The position numbers were made by a program, and so were the translations under genes. Positions 15,138 through 19,307 of a stretch of 19,307 nucleotides of DNA are shown here, in pieces; the first letter of the stretch is position 1; the number at the start of each line of letters is the position of its first letter. The stretch covers positions 1 to 19,307 of the forward strand of contig DATLXU010000090.1 in NCBI GenBank assembly GCA_035575515.1, read 5' to 3'. A model generated the notes under the pieces. It searched no databases, was not told the DNA's origin, and saw only the letters and a program-made list of their open reading frames with translations. The stretch is from DATLXU01 sp035575515. Its GTDB lineage: Bacteria > Acidobacteriota > Blastocatellia > UBA7656.

Positions 15138-15839
15138 TCAATCCTCTTCAAATTCGAGATGCGGCGCGGGATGCTTCGGCACTCCAACAAGCTCGCGCTC
15201 GACTATCGCGCGCACGTCGTTCTGCTGCTCTTCAATCGAGCGCGTCGCGTCAATGACCGTCAACCCGAACTCTTCAATCATCTCTTCGTAGCGGTCGCGT
15301 ATCATCCCTTGAAAGATGCGGAAGCTCTCTTCTATATCGTCGCTCAGTTCAAGGTCCATTCCCGCCTCGTAGTATTTCAGCCCTGCGCGCGCGCCCAGTA
15401 TTCGCTTGAGCGACACTTCCAGAGGCACGCTGAAATAAAAAGCGACCGTCGGCTTGACGGCGAAGCGATAAAGCTCGCGCACCCACCGAGGGCTTACCCC
15501 GCGCGCCGCGTCGCGCGCAAACGCCGTGTAGATGTAGCGATCAGCGAGCACAATCGCGCCCGCCTTGAGCGGCGGGATGATGTGGCGCTCGATGCGGTCA
15601 GCAAAGTCTGTGGCATGGATGAGCGAGAAGGTAGTCGGCGTGAGCATCTGCTTTTTCTTGCCGCGTCGGGTCGTATCTTTCACAAGCGGCGAAGAGTTCC
15701 ACTCGCTGAAAAAGACGAGGTAGCCTTCACGCCTGAGCCACTGTTGCAGTAAGCTAAGCTGTGTGGATTTGCCCGAACCGTCAATGCCTTCGACGATGAA
15801 CAGCTTGCCGGAAAACTGGTGATCGCCATACATCTGCAT
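15138..15839 (-). CDS. tmk: Thymidylate kinase (dTMP kinase)
   Basis: The 233-residue P-loop kinase has a canonical Walker A, EGIDGSGKSTQ (K24), LADRYIYTAFARD for the DR motif, and LTVIDATRSIEE near the end. The family phosphorylates dTMP to dTDP in dTTP synthesis. It deviates from E. coli-type Tmk by lacking the SSxAYQ block, and it carries YYEAGMDLELSDDI, shared with the downstream paralogue, so it belongs to a divergent tmk subgroup. The ATG at 15839 has no Shine-Dalgarno, but a promoter ends six bases upstream of it, so the mRNA appears leaderless. An alternative ATG lies at 15833. It ends two bases before (or overlaps) the second tmk-like gene. Confidence 0.88.
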   Translation of the reverse strand: MQMYGDHQFSGKLFIVEGIDGSGKSTQLSLLQQWLRREGYLVFFSEWNSSPLVKDTTRRGKKKQMLTPTTFSLIHATDFADRIERHIIPPLKAGAIVLADRYIYTAFARDAARGVSPRWVRELYRFAVKPTVAFYFSVPLEVSLKRILGARAGLKYYEAGMDLELSDDIEESFRIFQGMIRDRYEEMIEEFGLTVIDATRSIEEQQNDVRAIVERELVGVPKHPAPHLEFEED

Positions 15840-15845
15840 AGAAAA

Positions 15846-15874
15846 AGTATAAACAATCAGCGAGGCTTCGCCAA
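15846..15874 (-). promoter_or_regulatory. Promoter of the tmk pair, apparently leaderless
   Basis: On the minus strand, TTGGCG (15874-15869) is separated by 17 bp from TATACT (15851-15846). The A of the tmk ATG (15839) lies seven bases past the -10, where transcription should start. On the plus strand TATAAA (15848-15853) overlaps the same bases, and could be the -10 of the divergent thioredoxin-like gene, although it lacks a good -35. Confidence 0.6.
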
Positions 15875-15881
15875 ACAGCTT

Positions 15882-16493
15882 ATGATTCGCAAGTCGCTAT
15901 TACAATTAATCATTCTCATCATTGCAGCGATTCTCCCCGCGGCTGCCACCTGCGCAAACGACAAGCCTGAAGACGCGCCGATAGTCGAGCAACGAATCGC
16001 CTTTTATGACTTCACGATGAACGCAGCCGATGGCCGCCCGTTTAATCTTCGAGACTACACGAAAGGCAAGCGGTTAATCATCGTCGCCTTTGTCGCGGGC
16101 TGGTGCCCGAACAGCAACCGCAACGGCCACGTCATCAAACGGCTCTACGACAAGTTCCGAGATCGCGGGCTTGGCGCAGTCGTCGTGACAGAGTATTCAG
16201 ATGATGACGAAGTGACGATCCACGTTAATCGAATAGGGATTGATTACCCGGTTGTCGTTGAAACAAACAAACGAGACGCGCGGAAGAAATCGCTCCATTA
16301 CAAGTACCGGCAGGCCGCAGGCGACAGGCGCAAATGGGGCACGCCGTTTTACGTCATCATTGACGCGCGCGACATCGAAGAAGCTGGACCGAACGCTCCG
16401 CTCACGCGAAGAGTTTATACCGTGTCAGGCGAGATGGTTGAATCGGAAGCCGAACGGTTCATCGAGGAGCATTTGCGTTTACAAAGACCCTGA
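15882..16493 (+). CDS. Secreted thioredoxin-fold (redoxin-like) protein with a single active-site Cys
   Basis: The 203-residue protein begins with a signal peptide (MIRKSLLQLIILIIAAIL..., cleavage likely after ATCA, near residue 24). A TlpA/AhpC-like thioredoxin fold follows: FTMNAADGRPFNLRDY, LIIVAFVAGWCPNSNRNG, then VVVTEYSDDDE and a WGTPFYVIID strand carrying the cis-proline. The active-site motif is WCPN, with Ser where thioredoxins have their second cysteine (WCxxC). It may therefore act as a one-Cys peroxidase-like or heme/copper-handling protein, or depend on another thiol. I chose the ATG at 15882 because the signal peptide begins there; an upstream open frame overlaps tmk. A GAGG at 15862-15865 is rather far. 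It is divergent from tmk by 42 bp. Confidence 0.78.
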   Translation: MIRKSLLQLIILIIAAILPAAATCANDKPEDAPIVEQRIAFYDFTMNAADGRPFNLRDYTKGKRLIIVAFVAGWCPNSNRNGHVIKRLYDKFRDRGLGAVVVTEYSDDDEVTIHVNRIGIDYPVVVETNKRDARKKSLHYKYRQAAGDRRKWGTPFYVIIDARDIEEAGPNAPLTRRVYTVSGEMVESEAERFIEEHLRLQRP

Positions 16494-16505
16494 GCCTTTC
16501 GGCTC
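16492..16505. terminator. Small hairpin between convergent genes
   Basis: GAGCC-TTTC-GGCTC lies exactly at the stop codon of the thioredoxin-like gene and just beyond the stop of the convergent ParA-type gene. It is short and has no T-run, so it is a weak terminator candidate. Confidence 0.35.
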
Positions 16506-16515
16506 ATCCAATCAA

Positions 16516-17271
16516 TCATGCCAGCCGCCTTATCAACTCCTTGACGAGCGCGCCGTAGTCGTGAGCGCCGTCGCTCCACGAGGCGTACTCGAAGACAGAC
16601 TTGTTAGCTTCGAGCGAATAATCAAGCTCGGACCGCTCGCGTATCACTGTGCGAAATAATCGCTTGCCGAAAATCTTCTTCGCCTCCTGCCTCACAAGCT
16701 CCGGTCCCTGCCGCCGAGTTGTATAAAACGTCATCACGACGCCAGTGCGCTCGCCTTCGATCTTCGCGTCGCGCTCGTGCGTGTCAATGAACTCCATCAT
16801 CTGCTCAATCGAGCGAAGTCCGAGCCACGTCGAGATGCACGGTATCAACAAATAATCCGAGAGCGCGAGCGCGCCCTGCGTCAATCGCCCGAACTCAGGC
16901 GGGCAATCGAACAATACGAAATCGAACTGACCGTCGCCTTCATAGGCCGAAAGCCCGCGCCTGAGCGGAGAGGTCATCTCGCGAAGCGTACCTGCCCCGT
17001 TCACAACCTGCGCGAGCTTTCGCCCGCCGCTCGGCAATACCGATATGCCTTCGCGAATCTGGGTAGGCTTGACCTCGCCGCTTTCGATGGCTGACAGCAC
17101 CGTGCCTGATGGCTTTTCCACCCCGGCGACGATGCGGATATTGTCCTGCGGGTCAGTGTCGACAAGCAGCACCCGCGCACCCGCGAGCGCAAGCCCGAAG
17201 CCGAGGTTCCATGTAGTCGTAGTCTTTCCAGTCCCGCCTTTCGATGCCGCGATAGTTATGTGTCTCGTCAT
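16516..17271 (-). CDS. ParA/Soj family ATPase (orphan)
   Basis: The 251-residue MinD/ParA-type ATPase has the deviant Walker A ASKGGTGKTTT with signature lysine K11 and catalytic K16. It also has VLLVDTDPQDN (Walker A') and FVLFDCPPEFG (Walker B). ParA proteins form ATP-dependent dimers on DNA or membrane and position chromosomes, plasmids or protein clusters. There is no parB, no parS-like palindrome cluster and no replication gene nearby. It is probably an orphan ParA for positioning something other than the origin (inference). The ATG at 17271 follows TGAGGAGCG, a good though close ribosome binding site. It is separated from the upstream permease gene by a repeat-like spacer with a weak terminator, so it may have its own promoter. 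Confidence 0.9.
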   Translation of the reverse strand: MTRHITIAASKGGTGKTTTTWNLGFGLALAGARVLLVDTDPQDNIRIVAGVEKPSGTVLSAIESGEVKPTQIREGISVLPSGGRKLAQVVNGAGTLREMTSPLRRGLSAYEGDGQFDFVLFDCPPEFGRLTQGALALSDYLLIPCISTWLGLRSIEQMMEFIDTHERDAKIEGERTGVVMTFYTTRRQGPELVRQEAKKIFGKRLFRTVIRERSELDYSLEANKSVFEYASWSDGAHDYGALVKELIRRLA

Positions 17272-17297
17272 CGCTCCTCACCAATTCAATCAAAGGG

Positions 17298-17360
17298 CGA
17301 AAGTCGAATGTCGAAAAACAAAAGAGGTTGGGACCTTCTTTTTCACACCTCGACTTTTCG
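17298..17360. repeat. Intergenic inverted repeat (GTCGAAA type) with terminator-like core
   Basis: CGAAAGTCGA (17298-17307) and TCGACTTTTCG (17350-17360) are inverted copies with one extra base. Inside lies AGGT-TGGG-ACCT (17325-17336), flanked on both sides by A/T-runs. On the minus strand the core hairpin is followed by a T-rich stretch, so it can end transcription from the AI-2E family gene before parA. The word GTCGAA is repeated within the left arm (17303-17313). Confidence 0.5.
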
Positions 17361-17365
17361 TCTGC

Positions 17366-18577
17366 TTATTTTTCTAATGCTGGAGCTGCGCCCGCCGAGG
17401 GCGCAAGCTGCGCGTCGCCGGGCGGCGATTCCGACTGCTCTGCCACCTCAGCGGCCCGCGCGCCCTGCACGCCGCGATATGCGATGTAGTGGCTGTAGAC
17501 GACCATCATCATCGCCACAATCGGAATCGAAAGGAACACGCCAATCAATCCGTAAACCTGCTCGCCTCCGATGACCGACAGTATGACAACGAGCGGGTGC
17601 ATCTCTATGCCGTGCCCGACGATTCGCGGATAGATGATGTAGTCCTGAACCAGCCTGAGTATTACAAGGAACAGCGCGACCGCGAGAGCTTTATTTATTC
17701 CGCCTGTCACAAGCGCGAGGGCGAAGGCCGTGGCTCCGGCTATGACCGGGCCGATCATCGGAAAGAACTCGAAAAGACCCGCAACAACACCTATCACAAT
17801 CGCGTAATCAACGCGCAGTATGTAGAGACCGAGCGTCACAAGCACCCCGACTTCAAGACACGCCGTTATCTGCGCGCGTATGTAGGCTGCGAGCGTGCGG
17901 CTGACATCGAGCAGCAGCCATCGCACGCGCTTCTGCAATCTCTCGGTCGGCATGAAGCTGACAAGCCCCGCTTCGATTTTTCCCGCGTCCTTCAAAAGGA
18001 AAAATGCGAATATCGGAACGAGAATCAAATAAACCAGCGAGAATAAAAATCCGGGCACCGCTTCGACAATCGTTTGAAGAACGGAGATCGCCATCTGCGG
18101 AAGCTCATTGATTCGTTGATTCAGTTTTTCATAAGACTCGGCTGGCAGCGTGCCTTTGAGCGATTCGCTCGCGCGCTCGACCCAGCTAACAACGTTTCCG
18201 ACCTGCCCCCTCAGTTGACTGTTCGGATCTGTCATCTGCGCAGCCAGGTGATTGACCTGCCCAATTACCGCATTGACGATGATGCGGCCACCCACATAGA
18301 CCATAGTGCCCATCAGCGCGTAAACGATCAGGATGGCAAACGGGCGCGGGATTCTCAGCTCGCGCCCGCTAACATATAAAGGCTGCTCGAACGCGCGAAC
18401 TATCGGCGCGATCAGGTAGCAGAAAAAGATCGCGATTATCAATAACAATATCAGGCCGCTGAGCATATAGATTAGCCACGCGGCTATTGCGAATCCTGCC
18501 ATAATCAGCAACACGCGGATTATGACCGAAGTCCAGACGCGGGCCATCTCTGTTCTCACAACCCTTTTTTCTTCCAT
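17366..18577 (-). CDS. AI-2E/PerM family transporter
   Basis: The 403-residue polytopic membrane protein has the AI-2E family arrangement. Two to three hydrophobic segments lie near the N-terminus (about 17-60 and 80-110), followed by a hydrophilic amphipathic stretch with coiled-coil character (about 110-170). Several more helices follow: VPGFLFSLVYLILVPIFAFF, then VGVLVTLGLYILRVDYAIVIG, GLFEFFPMIGPVIAG and GGEQVYGLIGVFLSIPIVA. The GxFEFxPxxGPxIxG-like block is characteristic. Members include TqsA (AI-2 export) and others moving Na+/H+ or unknown substrates, so the substrate is not predicted. The ATG at 18577 has a perfect AGGAGG five bases upstream. The tail after about 380 is low complexity (Ala, Glu, Pro). 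Confidence 0.92.
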   Translation of the reverse strand: MEEKRVVRTEMARVWTSVIIRVLLIMAGFAIAAWLIYMLSGLILLLIIAIFFCYLIAPIVRAFEQPLYVSGRELRIPRPFAILIVYALMGTMVYVGGRIIVNAVIGQVNHLAAQMTDPNSQLRGQVGNVVSWVERASESLKGTLPAESYEKLNQRINELPQMAISVLQTIVEAVPGFLFSLVYLILVPIFAFFLLKDAGKIEAGLVSFMPTERLQKRVRWLLLDVSRTLAAYIRAQITACLEVGVLVTLGLYILRVDYAIVIGVVAGLFEFFPMIGPVIAGATAFALALVTGGINKALAVALFLVILRLVQDYIIYPRIVGHGIEMHPLVVILSVIGGEQVYGLIGVFLSIPIVAMMMVVYSHYIAYRGVQGARAAEVAEQSESPPGDAQLAPSAGAAPALEK

Positions 18578-18618
18578 GTCGGCCTCCTAACAGGCGTTGG
18601 GGCTTGCAGCCGTGCGGC

Positions 18619-18627
18619 AGTATAGCA
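18619..18627 (-). promoter_or_regulatory. Extended -10 promoter for the AI-2E family gene
   Basis: On the minus strand TGCTATACT (18627-18619) is an extended -10 with the same TG-N-TATACT form as the ppk1 promoter. No -35 is recognisable. The predicted start is near 18612, giving a leader of about 35 nt. Confidence 0.55.
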
Positions 18628-18647
18628 TACGCAAATAGAAAAGGTAT

Positions 18648-18685
18648 TAGAAAACAAAACGGCCCGCGCTTAAAGCCCGGACCGT
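18648..18685 (-). terminator. Rho-independent terminator of the S41 peptidase gene
   Basis: On the minus strand a stem between ACGGTCCGGGCT and AGCGCGGGCCGT (18685-18659; two single mismatches, 3-nt loop) is immediately followed by TTTGTTTTCT. This is a classical intrinsic terminator about 50 nt after the peptidase stop codon. It separates that gene from the extended -10 promoter of the permease gene. Confidence 0.75.
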
Positions 18686-18733
18686 CGTTGATGATTAAAA
18701 AATCGCCCGCCTCGCAGTCTCAGGCTGCTGCGG

Positions 18734-19307
18734 CTACTGGCGCGAACCGGCGCGCATGCGGCGATAATCTTCCACGAGCGCCTTGGCGTTTCGCATCTCG
18801 GCGAGGCCGCGTTGAAACTGCACGTCGCCTTCGTTCAGCACCTGGCGCGCGACCTCAAGCCCGTAGGCCGCAGTTACTACTTCATAGCGGATGCGCCGTT
18901 TGATCCACTCCGCGTCCTTGTCGACGCGCGATTCGTCGGCCTTCAACTCTTTGTGCTCCCGCAGGTAAGACTTGAACGCAGCGAGAACCTTATCAGTTAT
19001 CTGATACTCATTAGCGGCTAAATGGTGCTCGTGATTCGCAGGCCCGTTTAGCTTGAACTCTGCAAGGCCAGGAATTCGACCCGCTACAAGATCGCGCGAG
19101 AACTGAAACACAGGCTCGACCCACGTGCGGAACAATTCAAATTCAGTATTGGGGATCTTCACAGTGACATCAGGATCAATGCCGCCGCCGCCGAAGACTT
19201 TCCGCCCTGCGTCGGTCAGCTTCTCCTCGTTCTTCTGCACAGCTTCCTTGTCGCCGCGCTTGAGGTAGTAATCATAAAACGACCGCCCGCTGTAATCGCG
19301 CTGTATC
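18734..19307 (-). CDS. S41 family C-terminal processing peptidase, 3' part (partial)
   Basis: The frame is open to the window's right edge, so the start and the catalytic Ser/Lys region lie outside. The visible ~190 residues begin IQRDYSGRSFYDYYLKRG and continue with LTDAGRKVFGGGGIDPDV. The (D/E)xGRxVxGGGGIxPDV block is diagnostic for the end of CtpA/CtpB-type S41 peptidases. The remaining ~130 residues are helical and charged, the usual C-terminal extension. Such proteases are periplasmic or membrane-anchored and cleave protein C-termini after PDZ recognition. The apparent GTG start at 19240 is internal, because conserved sequence continues upstream. A good terminator follows the gene. Confidence 0.88.
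   Translation of the reverse strand, partial: IQRDYSGRSFYDYYLKRGDKEAVQKNEEKLTDAGRKVFGGGGIDPDVTVKIPNTEFELFRTWVEPVFQFSRDLVAGRIPGLAEFKLNGPANHEHHLAANEYQITDKVLAAFKSYLREHKELKADESRVDKDAEWIKRRIRYEVVTAAYGLEVARQVLNEGDVQFQRGLAEMRNAKALVEDYRRMRAGSRQ

Noticed and set aside
16516..17271. Plasmid-type partition locus
   Set aside because: No parB, parS cluster, replication gene or origin-like repeats accompany the ParA protein, and the neighbours are chromosomal housekeeping genes.
18734..19240. Complete 168-residue gene starting at GTG 19240
   Set aside because: Conserved S41 peptidase sequence (QRDYSGRSFYDYY) continues upstream in frame to the window edge, so this is only the gene's end.
1..19307. CRISPR array, tRNA, rRNA, insertion sequence or prophage
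   Set aside because: No regularly spaced repeats, no cloverleaf with a T-loop GTTCRA motif outside genes, no rRNA sequence, and no transposase or phage gene were seen.

Overview
The window is a gene-dense, moderately GC-rich stretch of bacterial chromosome. The gene set points to the Acidobacteriota, probably class Blastocatellia. The main clues are a tandem pair of divergent thymidylate kinase-like genes, a DUF5715-type M15-like protein, a secreted HEIGH-type metalloprotease with a C-terminal Ig-like tail, and intergenic spacers made of degenerate simple inverted repeats. The lineage is an inference; no rRNA or tRNA gene is present to confirm it.

Layout, left to right. 1-307 holds no gene I can support. 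A membrane-anchored DUF5715/M15-like protein (308-1678) and the rRNA methyltransferase TlyA (1770-2555) follow. A strong sigma70-type promoter and a roughly 200-nt leader precede a secreted zinc metalloprotease (2862-4622), which is followed by a long hairpin. Next is a one-polypeptide fusion of an FHA domain, a membrane segment and a trypsin-like protease (4830-6020). A restriction-modification cassette of the AvaI/BsoBI type (target CYCGRG) is inserted at 6043-8451: an intact N4-cytosine-type methyltransferase followed by an endonuclease split by a one-base frameshift. It is visibly more AT-rich than its flanks.

After the cassette come an AGXT-like class V aminotransferase (8491-9687), a structured 250-bp spacer, the operon ppk1-thpR (9940-12690), a repeat-bearing spacer, mogA/moaB (12853-13350) and hslO/Hsp33 (13394-14350). 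Hsp33 converges on two overlapping tmk-like genes on the minus strand (14422-15839). These diverge from a secreted thioredoxin-fold protein (15882-16493). The right end is all minus strand: a ParA-type ATPase, an AI-2E/PerM family permease, and the 3' part of an S41 C-terminal processing peptidase running off the window.

Most of the window is core metabolism and stress physiology: polyphosphate, RNA end repair, molybdenum cofactor, redox chaperone, dTTP supply and envelope proteolysis. The accessory element is the R-M cassette. Its most interesting property is seen only across the whole window: CYCGRG is almost absent. By eye I found one site in 19.3 kb against roughly ninety A/G/T-preceded YCGRG pentamers, as if the chromosome has been purged of AvaI sites, while the nuclease as sequenced is out of frame. 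Other points of interest are the tmk pair (one canonical P-loop, one with Lys replaced by Arg), an apparently leaderless divergent promoter for that pair, a switch-like RNA fold upstream of ppk1, and four intergenic inverted-repeat elements built from simple words.
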